A DNA stretch of 64,000 nt from an uncultured Paracoccaceae bacterium (GTDB lineage Bacteria; Pseudomonadota; Alphaproteobacteria; Rhodobacterales; Rhodobacteraceae). The translations under genes and the position numbers were made by a program. The notes beneath the pieces were generated by a model. It did no database searches, was not told the DNA's origin, and saw nothing but the letters and a program-made list of their open reading frames with translations. Below are positions 51,835-59,853 of this stretch, one piece after another. Position 1 is the stretch's first letter. The number at the start of each line of letters is the position of its first letter. The stretch is from NCBI GenBank assembly GCA_947503935.1, contig CANNFR010000003.1, forward strand, positions 62,001 through 126,000, given 5' to 3'.

Positions 51835-52431
51835 GGATTGTTCCTCCATGGCCTGAAATGGCGAATGATTTGATCTACCTTAGGGAGAACGATACGGACC
51901 CCCCGATCCGCCCGCAAAGCGCGTTTGGCGCCAAGGATCACCTGCGCGACAGCTGCCTTTGCCGCACAATTGGACGTAGCGTTAACTTTTAGCTGGAAAT
52001 TCTCAGTGCAAATCGAGGTGAGTTTCCGGGGGGTCTCTCGGTAAAGAGGTTTGTTTCATGGGGAATTCTCAAAGGTAGGTCTTACGCAACGTAAGAATGG
52101 GCTGGCCTCCGCCATCAGGCTCAATCCGGTCTGTCTTTGGCACCCATCTCTGCGCATCAAGTGTCGCTTGGGCGACATGGAGCCGAATTGACGCGGGACC
52201 GCCGGCCCTCTGTGGCCCGGATTTGGGCCGCAAGACGATTCTCGGTGCCTGCTTGTGCGCCGCTTGGATGCTGTGCCTTCTGAGATATGACCTCATGGGA
52301 ACTGCTTAGAGCGGGCGACTATCTCGGGCGGAACATACAGGCTTGTTCGGCCGCGGAACGCTTTGACCTTTTCGAGGCGTCCTCCGGCCTGCCGATGCGC
52401 TGGGCAATGGACAGGGGTCCAACAGGACCTG
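51835..52431. other. Regulatory region upstream of the giant-LamG operon
   Basis: Nearly 600 nt without a gene I can support. Several short ORFs exist (for example minus 52069-52296) but none has a ribosome binding site or recognisable motif. The part 51960-52080 is AT-richer than the neighbourhood and probably holds the operon promoter. A perfect palindrome lies at 52080-52096 and is listed separately. Confidence 0.5.
52080..52096. promoter_or_regulatory. Perfect palindrome upstream of the giant-LamG operon
   Basis: TCTTACG-CAA-CGTAAGA, 7-bp perfect arms with a 3-nt centre, lies about 246 nt before the giant gene's start codon. Its size and symmetry fit an operator for a dimeric regulator such as a TetR- or LuxR-type protein. 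No regulator gene is adjacent, so the assignment is open. Confidence 0.4.
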
Positions 52432-53079
52432 CTAGCCGAAGACCGTCCCGAACGTCTTCTTCAGCGCCACGTCCACGTCTTCAATGGTGACGGGCAGCCC
52501 AAGATCGACAAGAGAGGTCACGCCGTGGCCTTTGATGCCGCAGGGCACGATGCCGTCAAAATGCGAAAGATCAGGGTCAACGTTTATCGACACCCCGTGA
52601 AAAGAGATCCAGCGGCGCAGGCGAATGCCGATGGCGGCGATCTTGTCCTCGCGGGGGGTGCCGTCCGGCAGAGCGGGCTTTTCAGGCCGCGGGACCCAGA
52701 CGCCGACCCGGCCTGCGCGCACCTCGCCGGTGACGTTGAATTCGGCCAGGGCGGCGATCACCCAGGCCTCCAGGTCACGTACGAAGCATCGCACGTCGCG
52801 CCCGCGCTGCCCGACATTCAACATCACGTAGGCCACCCGTTGGCCGGGTCCGTGATAGGTATATTGCCCCCCACGACGCGCCTCGAACACCGGAAAACGG
52901 TTTGGCTCGGTCAGATCCTCGGGCTTGGCTGATGTCCCCGCAGTGTAAAGCGGCGGATGCTCAAGAAGCCAGATCGCCTCATCGGCTTGGCCTGCCGCGA
53001 TAGCCGCCACCCGCGCTTCCATCTCGGCCAGCGCGATCTCGTAATCGGTCAACCCGTCAGATCGAAGCCATGTCACCAT
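52432..53079 (-). CDS. lipB: Lipoyl(octanoyl) transferase
   Basis: A 215-residue octanoyltransferase that moves octanoyl from ACP to the lipoyl domains of 2-oxoacid dehydrogenases and the glycine cleavage H protein. The motifs are [33 protein letters not shown] (Lys146) and [15 protein letters not shown] (acyl-accepting Cys180). The length is typical. The ATG at 53079 has no strong ribosome binding site. It is a single gene on the minus strand, next to tRNA-Leu. Confidence 0.97.
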   Translation of the reverse strand: MVTWLRSDGLTDYEIALAEMEARVAAIAAGQADEAIWLLEHPPLYTAGTSAKPEDLTEPNRFPVFEARRGGQYTYHGPGQRVAYVMLNVGQRGRDVRCFVRDLEAWVIAALAEFNVTGEVRAGRVGVWVPRPEKPALPDGTPREDKIAAIGIRLRRWISFHGVSINVDPDLSHFDGIVPCGIKGHGVTSLVDLGLPVTIEDVDVALKKTFGTVFG

Positions 53080-53241
53080 GACTTCGCTTTATCGTTTATG
53101 GCAGGCGAGTAAAACCCGGCGGGGCAAGCCGTTGGCCGAAAGCCCATAGCTTTCCGCCGGGGAGGGCTGACTGCATGAAATTTCCGTCTTCACATTGCGT
53201 AATGGACACGCTAGAGAGCCTCGCACCAAGCTTCGGATCGT

Positions 53242-53328
53242 GCGGTCGTGGCGGAATTGGTAGACGCGCAGCGTTGAGGTCGCTGTGGGGTAACTCCCGT
53301 GGAGGTTCGAGTCCTCTCGACCGCACCA
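53242..53328 (+). tRNA. tRNA-Leu (anticodon GAG)
   Basis: A class II tRNA with a long variable arm. Acceptor GCGGTCG pairs with CGACCGC (53318-53324), the anticodon stem is CAGCG/CGCTG with loop TTGAGGT (anticodon GAG), and the T-arm is GAGG-TTCGAGT-CCTC. The discriminator A is followed by an encoded CCA (53326-53328). The antisense strand carries a spurious ORF. Confidence 0.96.
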
Positions 53329-53651
53329 GAACCATCCTTTTGAGGGTTGGTCTTCCGGGTATTCCTTGCCGTTGGGATCCGCCCGGAAGAAACGAGGTAT
53401 TTCGAATGAAAGAGGATCGTGATCAAGGCCCGGCGTAAGGCCGCCGAGGATGATCAAGTGTTGCCTTATGAGCATTGGCGAGAGGCGGTGGCGGGGTTGA
53501 GAATTCGTGGTGGCTAGTGATTTTGGTGCGCCGCCGATGAAAGGGTTAGGGGTGGACATGCAGACGCCCCCTGGAGTGGCGCCCGAAAAACCTGCGTCAG
53601 AATTTTGGGATTTAACTTTGGTCACATCTGTTTGTCAGGATGCGCAACCTC
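53329..53651. other. Intergenic region after tRNA-Leu
   Basis: The 323 nt between tRNA-Leu and the stop of the TIGR01244-type gene contain no supportable gene. The only long reading frame (minus strand, 53089-53625) runs antisense through the tRNA and is treated as spurious. No clear terminator was found. Confidence 0.5.
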
Positions 53652-54080
53652 TCAGCGGACTCGATCGGCCAGGGCGTTGATCTGCTCGCGGATCGGTTCA
53701 AGCTGATAGCCGGCCCGTGCGCCCGCATCGATGATGGCGTCGGTGTCCATCCGGCCCGCTTGGGCCAGCCCCCAGACAATCGACGACCGGTTGCCGGAGG
53801 CGCAATAGGCCAGGACCGGGCCATCGGGCATGGCCTCGGCCTGGGCAGTGACATTCTCCATCGTCAAGGCGCCACCGATGATCGGGTTCGCGACAAACCG
53901 CAGCCCGGCGGCCTCGGCCGCTTCACGCATCGGATCGGTCTGATGCGAGGGCGGGATCTCGCTATCGGGGCGGTTGTCGATGATCGTCTTGTAACCGGCC
54001 GCCTTGATCGCGCCCATATCCTCGGGGTCGATCTGCGGCGAGACGGCGTAATCGGGCGACAGGGGGCGTATATCCATCAT
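53652..54080 (-). CDS. TIGR01244 family sulfur transferase/phosphatase-like protein
   Basis: A 142-residue protein with a dual-specificity-phosphatase-like fold. The N-terminus MMDIRPLSPDYAVSPQIDPED and IDNRPDSE, and the catalytic-type loop YCASGNRSS with Cys and Arg, match the TIGR01244 (Blh N-domain) family linked to sulfide/persulfide metabolism. It overlaps nothing but ends a cluster of two YeeE/YedE-type membrane proteins and an MBL-fold protein on the same strand. The role is inferred from this context; no ribosome binding site is clear. Confidence 0.85.
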   Translation of the reverse strand: MMDIRPLSPDYAVSPQIDPEDMGAIKAAGYKTIIDNRPDSEIPPSHQTDPMREAAEAAGLRFVANPIIGGALTMENVTAQAEAMPDGPVLAYCASGNRSSIVWGLAQAGRMDTDAIIDAGARAGYQLEPIREQINALADRVR

Positions 54081-54090
54081 GGTCGTAGCT

Positions 54091-54522
54091 TTACGCCGGG
54101 CTTGGCATCGCTTCAAGCCGCGAGCGTATCGGCCGGGCGATCAGCATGCCCGCGAGCATCGCGGCGAAGAAGACCAGCCCCTCGACCCCGCCGAAGGTGA
54201 GTGACGCCATCGCCGGGCCGGGGCAGAGGCCGACTAGGCCCCAGCCCATTCCGAACAGAACCGATCCGCCGATCAGGCTACGGTCGAGCCGGACGGGCGG
54301 CTTTGGCGGAAAGACCCCGCCCAAGGCCGGGCGCCGGCCCTCGGTCAGCCGCCAGGCCACGGCCATCGGCAAGATCGCTCCGCCCAGCACAAAAGCCAGC
54401 GTCGGGTCCCAATCGCCGAAGATGTCGAGCCAGCCCTGGACCTTGCGGGTATCGACCATGCCCGAGACCAAAAGCCCCGCGCCGAAGAGGCCGCCGGAGA
54501 GGAAGGCGAGAAGGGCGCGCAT
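54091..54522 (-). CDS. YeeE/YedE family protein, C-terminal-type half (DUF6691)
   Basis: A 143-residue membrane protein with about four helices: ALLAFLSGGLFGAGLLVSGM, PTLAFVLGGAILPMAVAWRL, GSVLFGMGWGLVGLCPGPAMASL and FFAAMLAGMLIARPI. The GLCPGPA motif is the second cysteine-bearing half of YeeE/YedE (thiosulfate/sulfur transport) proteins. Together with the 142-residue partner it forms a split version of the full-length transporter. Adjacent sulfur genes support a sulfur-compound uptake role. Confidence 0.88.
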   Translation of the reverse strand: MRALLAFLSGGLFGAGLLVSGMVDTRKVQGWLDIFGDWDPTLAFVLGGAILPMAVAWRLTEGRRPALGGVFPPKPPVRLDRSLIGGSVLFGMGWGLVGLCPGPAMASLTFGGVEGLVFFAAMLAGMLIARPIRSRLEAMPSPA

Positions 54523-54523
54523 G

Positions 54524-54952
54524 TCAGATCACCTCCAGAAGGTGGCGGAAGACCAGAACAGTGACCCCGCCCGCCAGCAGATAGAACAGCGTTGCCACAA
54601 TCCCCCGCACCGACAGCCGCGAGATGCCGCAGACGCCGTGGCCCGAGGTGCAGCCATTGGCAAGCCGCGTGCCGATGCCGACCAGAAGGCCCCCCGCGAT
54701 GACTACCCAGAGGTTCGAGGTGATGTGGGTGTCGACCTCGCGGTAGAGCGGGATGATCATCATTGGCATCAGGATGAGCCCGGCGAGGAACGCCACACGC
54801 TCCCCGAGGTTGCTGCGGCCTGAGCCGTCGATCAGCCCGCCAAGCAGGCCCGAGGCGCCCATGATCCGGCCGTTGGCGAGCAGGAACAAAGCCGCCGCCG
54901 AGCCGATCATCAGGCCGCCGATCGCGCCCATGATCCAGTCTTGTTGCAACAT
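54524..54952 (-). CDS. YeeE/YedE family protein, N-terminal-type half
   Basis: A 142-residue membrane protein with helices around AIGGLMIGSAAALFLLANGRI, VAFLAGLILMPMMIIPLY, LWVVIAGGLLVGIGTRLANG and a C-terminal one. The loop NGCTSGHGVCGISRLS is the conserved Cys-containing part of YeeE/YedE proteins thought to handle thiosulfate or other reduced sulfur. It is one nt from the start of the partner half (54522), so they are co-translated. Confidence 0.88.
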   Translation of the reverse strand: MLQQDWIMGAIGGLMIGSAAALFLLANGRIMGASGLLGGLIDGSGRSNLGERVAFLAGLILMPMMIIPLYREVDTHITSNLWVVIAGGLLVGIGTRLANGCTSGHGVCGISRLSVRGIVATLFYLLAGGVTVLVFRHLLEVI

Positions 54953-54964
54953 TTTCTCGTTTCC

Positions 54965-55828
54965 TCAGAGAGAGTTGAGAGGGACCTTCAGGTAGGACAC
55001 CCCGTTGTCTTCCGGCTCGGGGAAGTGTCCGGCCCGCATATTCACTTGCAGCGAGGGCAGGATCAGTTTCGGCATGCCAAGCGTCGCGTCGCGGTCCTGG
55101 CGCATCTTCACGAAATCCGCGCGGGTGCGGCCCGCGCCCACATGGCGGTTGGCGGCCTTCTGCGCGCCCACGGTCGATTCCCAGGCATAGGTGTCGCGGC
55201 CCTCGGCCTTGTAGTCGTGGCAGGTGAACACGCGTGTCTCATCCGGCAGGGCCAGGATTTTTTGCACCGAATCCCACATCTGCTCGGCCGAGCCGCCGGG
55301 GAAGTCGCAGCGCGCGGTGCCGTAATCGGGCATGAAGAGCGTATCGCCCACAAAGGCCGCATCGCCGATCACGTAGGTCATGCAGGCCGGCGTGTGACCC
55401 GGCGTGTGCATCACGTCGACTCGCATCTGTCCGATATGGAGGCTGTCGCCGTCCTTGAAGAGGCGGTTGAATTGGCTGCCGTCGCGTTGAAATTCCGTGC
55501 CTTCGTTGAAGACCTTGCCGAAAGTGTCCTGCACCACGGTGATGTTCTCACCAATGCCGATCTTGCCGCCGAGCTTGTCCTGGAGGTACGGCGCGGCCGA
55601 GAGGTGATCGGCATGAACATGGGTTTCGAGGATCCAGACAATCTCAAGCCCCTGGCCGCGCACGAAATCAATCAATGCATCGGCGGATACCGTCGATGTG
55701 CGGCCCGAGGCCTGGTCAAAATCAAGCACGCTGTCGATGATCGCAGCCTTGGCGCCCGCCGGGTCGCGCACGACGTAGGAAACCGTATTCGTCGCTTCAT
55801 CGAAAAAGGCAGTGACATCTGGTGACAT
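54965..55828 (-). CDS. MBL-fold metallo-hydrolase (persulfide dioxygenase-like)
   Basis: A 287-residue metallo-beta-lactamase-fold protein. Motifs: the metal site THVHADHLSAAPYLQ, HTPGHTPACMTYV, a later FVGDTLFMPDYGTARCDFPGG and FTCHDYK. This pattern matches ETHE1/Blh-type persulfide dioxygenases, which oxidise glutathione persulfide. It is the first gene of a minus-strand cluster with two YeeE/YedE halves and a TIGR01244 protein, together a sulfide-detoxification set. The start at 55828 has GAGGG upstream; an in-frame ATG further up would run into the palindrome. Confidence 0.9.
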   Translation of the reverse strand: MSPDVTAFFDEATNTVSYVVRDPAGAKAAIIDSVLDFDQASGRTSTVSADALIDFVRGQGLEIVWILETHVHADHLSAAPYLQDKLGGKIGIGENITVVQDTFGKVFNEGTEFQRDGSQFNRLFKDGDSLHIGQMRVDVMHTPGHTPACMTYVIGDAAFVGDTLFMPDYGTARCDFPGGSAEQMWDSVQKILALPDETRVFTCHDYKAEGRDTYAWESTVGAQKAANRHVGAGRTRADFVKMRQDRDATLGMPKLILPSLQVNMRAGHFPEPEDNGVSYLKVPLNSL

Positions 55829-55859
55829 GGGGCCCTCTTTTCGCAAGAAATACAAATAT

Positions 55860-55873
55860 ATGCATTGTTGCAT
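55860..55873 (-). promoter_or_regulatory. Candidate operator of the sulfur gene cluster
   Basis: ATGCA-TTGT-TGCAT is an inverted repeat in an AT-rich stretch, 32 nt before the MBL gene start. It sits where BigR/SqrR-type persulfide-sensing repressors bind in related operons. No such repressor gene is nearby, so this is a positional inference. Confidence 0.4.
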
Positions 55874-55974
55874 GTGTTTTTCAAGCCGCCTTGAGTGCGA
55901 AACGCTTGACGTGGATCAACGCGTGGGCGAGCCTGTCTGAAAAAGATCGCCTGAATTGGCGACGAGGGAGCCCT

Positions 55975-56292
55975 ATGATTTCTATTGATGAGCGTAAGAA
56001 AGCCTTGGAAAAGCGTCTGTCCGAACTGGACGGACGTCTACACCAGATCGAGGCCGACCTTGACCATGGCGAATCGAAGGATTGGGAGGATGCCGCGGTT
56101 GAGCGTGAGGATGATGAGGTTCTCGAAGGGATGGGCGAGGCCGGATTGCACGAGATCGAGATGATCCAGGCAGCGCTTGGGCGCATCGAAGACGGCACTT
56201 ATGGCGATTGTGTCAAATGCGGCGAGGCCATCTCGCAGGAGCGTTTGAACACTCTGCCGGCCACCCCCTTTTGCCGGAGATGCGCAGTGTAA
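55975..56292 (+). CDS. TraR/DksA family zinc finger protein
   Basis: A 105-residue DksA/TraR-type protein. A coiled-coil-like helix (KKALEKRLSELDGRLHQIEADLD) is followed by a zinc finger with Cys79, Cys82, Cys100 and Cys103 (YGDCVKCGEAI ... PFCRRC). It lacks the long DksA N-terminal domain and is the short form. Such proteins bind the RNA polymerase secondary channel. GAGGGAG precedes the ATG. Its stop overlaps the next gene's start (TAATG), so they are coupled. Confidence 0.92.
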   Translation: MISIDERKKALEKRLSELDGRLHQIEADLDHGESKDWEDAAVEREDDEVLEGMGEAGLHEIEMIQAALGRIEDGTYGDCVKCGEAISQERLNTLPATPFCRRCAV

Positions 56293-56630
56293 TGGGCCGC
56301 TTTGCCTCACCCGCCGCTTTGCCTGGCACGCCCTTTGCGGTGTGGCTGGCCGAGATGCGGGGGGCGCAATCGGCGGCCGAGACACGGGCCGGTCACATCC
56401 GCATGCTTCTGGGCGATGCCAGCGTGGCAGGCCGCGTGCAGGCCGGATTAGACCACCGCCCCGAAATTCATCCCACGATGCCCCCTTGGCTGGCCGATTT
56501 TGTGCGCGAGAATGACGGCTCTCTCAGTTTGCAGTTCCGGCTGGGTGCTGCGCGGCGGCGGGCGGCGCGATTGCGGCGCGAGGTTTATGCCGGCGCGTCG
56601 GACGCGCTGCTGAATTACTTATCCGACTGA
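56292..56630 (+). CDS. Hypothetical protein coupled to DksA-like gene
   Basis: A 112-residue protein, Ala- and Arg-rich with a helix pattern (RRRAARLRREVYAGASDALLNYLS) and GHIRMLLGDASVAGRV in the middle. The ATG at 56292 shares its A with the stop of the DksA-like gene, and GGAGAT lies upstream. No domain is recognised. Its function is unknown, though the coupling suggests a link to the DksA-like protein. Confidence 0.6.
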   Translation: MGRFASPAALPGTPFAVWLAEMRGAQSAAETRAGHIRMLLGDASVAGRVQAGLDHRPEIHPTMPPWLADFVRENDGSLSLQFRLGAARRRAARLRREVYAGASDALLNYLSD

Positions 56631-56776
56631 AGCGGCGGTGCTGCCCCCGTGCGGGCACATGTCTGACCAGGCAGAATATGGCATTGGCTGTTTTTCGCTC
56701 CAACGCGGCTTTCCCTTTGTGATGGACCGAAAATCGGGCGCTCCTGATTGCGTTCTTCGCCCGGGCCGTTACAGCT

Positions 56777-57820
56777 ATGGCCATGATTGAGGGGTTGGGG
56801 ATGACGCCCGAGGCGCTGGGCCAGTGGGCCGAGGCGCATGTGCCGGGCTTCCACGGCTTGCCTGCCGTGCATCGCTTTGGCACGGGCCAATCCAACCCCA
56901 CCTTCCGGATCGAGGCGGCCAGCGGCGATGTGGTGCTGCGGGCCAAACCACCGGGGCCGCTTTTGCGCAAGGCCCATCAGGTGGGGCGTGAGGCCCGCGT
57001 CATGGCGGCCCTGGCGGGCAGCGGCGTGCCTGTGCCCGCCATTCTGGCGCAGGTCGAGGATGACGCCTCGCCCATCGGGCGGGCCTTTTTCGTGATGGAG
57101 TATGTTTCGGGCCGGGTCTTCGCCGACCCCGCCTTGCCGGGCGTAAGCGTGGCCGATCGCGGTGCCGTCTACAAGGCCATGGCCCGCACCCTGGCGGCCC
57201 TCCATGCCGTTCAGCCCAGCGCCGTCGGTCTGGAGGATTTCGGCCCCCCCTCGGGCTATTTCGCCCGCCAGACGGCCCTCTGGGCGCGGGCTTACCGCGC
57301 GTCGTCGACCGATGTTTCGGCGGATATGGAGCGGGTCGAGGCGTGGCTGGCAGCTGAACTGCCGCAGGAGGAGGGCGCGGCCTGCCTTCTGCATGGTGAC
57401 TACCGGCACGACAACATGATCTTCGCCAGTGACGCGCCCCAGATGCGTGCGCTGCTGGATTGGGAGCTGGCCACGCGCGGGCCCGCCCTGGCCGATCTGG
57501 CCTATCAGGTGGCGCAATGGCGGCTGCCGCATGATTGCGCCATGGCCGGTCTGGGCGGGCTCGACCGCGCCGACTTCGGGCTGCCGAGTGACGCCGACTA
57601 TGTCGCGGCCTACACAGCGGATGATTCCGTGATCCGGCACTGGCGGTTTGCGCTGGTGTTCTCGTTGTTCCGGCTGGCCGCGATCCTGGCCGGAGTGGGG
57701 CGGCGCGCGGCCGATGGGCAGGGGCCCAATGCCGATCGCGGGCGTCTTTATGGCCAGCTTGTGCCGGTCCTCGCCGCGCTGGCCCTGGACGAGACGCGGC
57801 GCAAGGCGGATGACCCATGA
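56777..57820 (+). CDS. Phosphotransferase (APH-like) family protein
   Basis: A 347-residue protein of the aminoglycoside phosphotransferase/protein kinase-like family. The nucleotide loop has RFGTGQSNPTFRI and the catalytic loop is LLHGDYRHDNMIF with DWELATRGPALADLA, matching HGDxxxxN and the DxD-type metal site. In proteobacteria such proteins often pair with acyl-CoA dehydrogenases or fatty-acid genes; here the stop overlaps the next gene's ATG by 4 nt. The natural substrate is unknown. Confidence 0.9.
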   Translation: MAMIEGLGMTPEALGQWAEAHVPGFHGLPAVHRFGTGQSNPTFRIEAASGDVVLRAKPPGPLLRKAHQVGREARVMAALAGSGVPVPAILAQVEDDASPIGRAFFVMEYVSGRVFADPALPGVSVADRGAVYKAMARTLAALHAVQPSAVGLEDFGPPSGYFARQTALWARAYRASSTDVSADMERVEAWLAAELPQEEGAACLLHGDYRHDNMIFASDAPQMRALLDWELATRGPALADLAYQVAQWRLPHDCAMAGLGGLDRADFGLPSDADYVAAYTADDSVIRHWRFALVFSLFRLAAILAGVGRRAADGQGPNADRGRLYGQLVPVLAALALDETRRKADDP

Positions 57821-59790
57821 CGGCGGCGGTCGGGTTTCAACGGCACGGCCAGGTCGCGCTGCTGACGCTCGATGGGCCGGCTGAGAATGCGCTTGGGCCA
57901 GACATGCGTCGGCGCCTGATGGCGGCGCTGGACCGGGCCGAGGCGGATGCCGGGATTGCCGCATTGGTGATCTGCGGCGCGGGCCGGGGCTTTTCGGGTG
58001 GGCTGGACATGCGGACCCTCGCGCCGGCCACCGATGCGCCCGATCTGGCCCGGATTTGCGACCGGATCGAGGGATTGGCCAAGCCCGTCATTGCAGCACT
58101 GCATGGCTATGCTCTGGGCGGCGGTTTTGAACTGGCGCTGGCGGCCGATTGGCGTCTGGCGGCGGCAGGCACGAAGATCGGCTTTCCCGAGGTGACGCTC
58201 GGGCTGGTGCCGGGGGCGGGCGGCACCTACCGCGCGCCGCGCCTGGCGGGCGCCGAGCGGGTGCTGGAAATGATGCTTACCGGCGCGCCGGCCCCCGCCG
58301 ATGCGGCGGATGGGCTGATCGACGGCGTCTTGCAAGGCGATGTGGTCGAGGCGGCCCTGACACTGGCCGAGGATCTGGCGGGCAAAGGCATCGGCCTGCG
58401 CCCCACGACCGCGCGCAAGACGGGCTTTGCCGATCCGCGCGCCTATCTGCAGGCGGTCGCCGAGGCGCGGGCCGCATTCGGTCCGCACACCCCGCTTGCG
58501 GCGCGGCGATGCGTCGATTGCATCGAGGCGGCGTTGCTTTTGCCGCTGGATCAGGCCCGCGTTTATGAGCGTGAGGCGTTTGACACCTGCCGCGACACGG
58601 CCGAGGCCCGGTCTCTGACCCACGCCTTTCTAGTTGAAAAGCGGGCAACCCTGCGCCCCGACGGTGCGGCGCCGGGCGTGCAGGTGGCCGGGTTTCTGGG
58701 GGCCGGTCCGGGGGTTGCGGCCCTGACCAAAGCCCTTTTGGATGCCAAGGTGGCGGTCATGATCTGGACGCCAGAGGCCGCCGCGCGCAAGGCCTGCATC
58801 GCCCGGATCGAAACGGCCTATCTGGAAGCCATCGAGGCGGGCGAGCTGACCGAGGATGAGGCCGTCGCGACGCTGGCGCCGCTTGAGGCGGTCTCGGATC
58901 TGGCGCGTTTCAAGTCCTGCGACCTTGTGGTCGAGGCGATGGGGTCTCCGCTTGCCGAGACGCGCGCCGTATTGGCGCAGGTCGACCCCCTTCTGCCGGC
59001 GGGCGCGCTTTTGGCCAGCCTGAATGCGCAGGTCGATATCGAGGTTTTCGCGCAGGCCACAACCCGGCCCGAGCGGGTGATCGGCCTGCACCCGGATGCG
59101 GCGGCGATCGAAATCAGCTCGGGCCCGCTGACGGCCGAAAGCGCCCTCGGCACAGGCTTTGATCTGGCCGAACGATTGGGTCGGAAGGCCCTGCGCCTTG
59201 GGCCGTCGACACTGGGCGTCGGCGCCAGCGTGATACGCGCGGAGAGGACCGCGGTGGATCATCTGCTGCTGGTCGGTGCCACGCCTGATGAGGTCGACGC
59301 GGCCATGGCGGTGATGGGCTTTGCCGAGGGGCCGTGCGCCCGGGCAGACCGTCTGGCGCAGGGCGCGCTTGGAGAGCGGCTTGCGGCGGGTCTCGTTTCC
59401 GCGCGTCTGGCCGAGGCCGGGCTCGGATATCACGAAGAGGCCGCCCTGCCGGTGCTCGACGCCTTGCGCCGTGAGCATGGGGTGACCGTGCGCGCGGTTG
59501 CGCCCGCCGAAATCCGCCTGCGCCTTCTAACGGCGATGGCCGCTGAGGGTGCGCGGCTGGTGGCTTCTGGCGCGGTGCGCGACCCCGGGCTGGTCGATGC
59601 GGTGATGCTGTTGGCGCACGGCTTCCCCCGCCATCTGGGCGGCCCCATGCAATGGGCGGATGAGAGGGGCTTGGCCGTATTGCGGCAGGCGATGCGGGCC
59701 TGGGCGGAAGAGGCCGATATCTGGGCGGCCGACCCGATCTGGGATGATCTGATCAAGAATGGGCGGCGGTTTGGCGATTTGTGCCCGTGA
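57817..59790 (+). CDS. Bifunctional enoyl-CoA hydratase/3-hydroxyacyl-CoA dehydrogenase-like protein
   Basis: A 657-residue fusion. Residues 1-190 are an enoyl-CoA hydratase domain with both catalytic Glu positions (GGGFELAL and FPEVTLGLVPGAGGT). From residue 288 follows a 3-hydroxyacyl-CoA dehydrogenase-like region, but its NAD loop reads GAGPGVA instead of GxGxxG and the usual H-FFNP segment is only GLHPDAAAIEI. The hydratase half is probably active, the dehydrogenase half degenerate. It would act in beta-oxidation or a side pathway. Its start overlaps the APH-like gene. Confidence 0.88.
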   Translation: MTAAVGFQRHGQVALLTLDGPAENALGPDMRRRLMAALDRAEADAGIAALVICGAGRGFSGGLDMRTLAPATDAPDLARICDRIEGLAKPVIAALHGYALGGGFELALAADWRLAAAGTKIGFPEVTLGLVPGAGGTYRAPRLAGAERVLEMMLTGAPAPADAADGLIDGVLQGDVVEAALTLAEDLAGKGIGLRPTTARKTGFADPRAYLQAVAEARAAFGPHTPLAARRCVDCIEAALLLPLDQARVYEREAFDTCRDTAEARSLTHAFLVEKRATLRPDGAAPGVQVAGFLGAGPGVAALTKALLDAKVAVMIWTPEAAARKACIARIETAYLEAIEAGELTEDEAVATLAPLEAVSDLARFKSCDLVVEAMGSPLAETRAVLAQVDPLLPAGALLASLNAQVDIEVFAQATTRPERVIGLHPDAAAIEISSGPLTAESALGTGFDLAERLGRKALRLGPSTLGVGASVIRAERTAVDHLLLVGATPDEVDAAMAVMGFAEGPCARADRLAQGALGERLAAGLVSARLAEAGLGYHEEAALPVLDALRREHGVTVRAVAPAEIRLRLLTAMAAEGARLVASGAVRDPGLVDAVMLLAHGFPRHLGGPMQWADERGLAVLRQAMRAWAEEADIWAADPIWDDLIKNGRRFGDLCP

Positions 59791-59853
59791 GTCCTGCGGG
59801 CGCCGTTTGCGACTTGGCAGCCTAGCGGGATATCAGACGGTGGAACAGTCCGG

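Noticed and set aside
52069-52296. 75-residue minus-strand ORF upstream of the giant gene
   Set aside because: No ribosome binding site and no domain; its end lies over the palindrome region, so it is more likely non-coding.
53089-53625. 178-residue minus-strand ORF running through tRNA-Leu
   Set aside because: It is antisense to tRNA-Leu and contains the well-known spurious GREDSNLHGSYP-type translation of a tRNA region; no ribosome binding site or family match.
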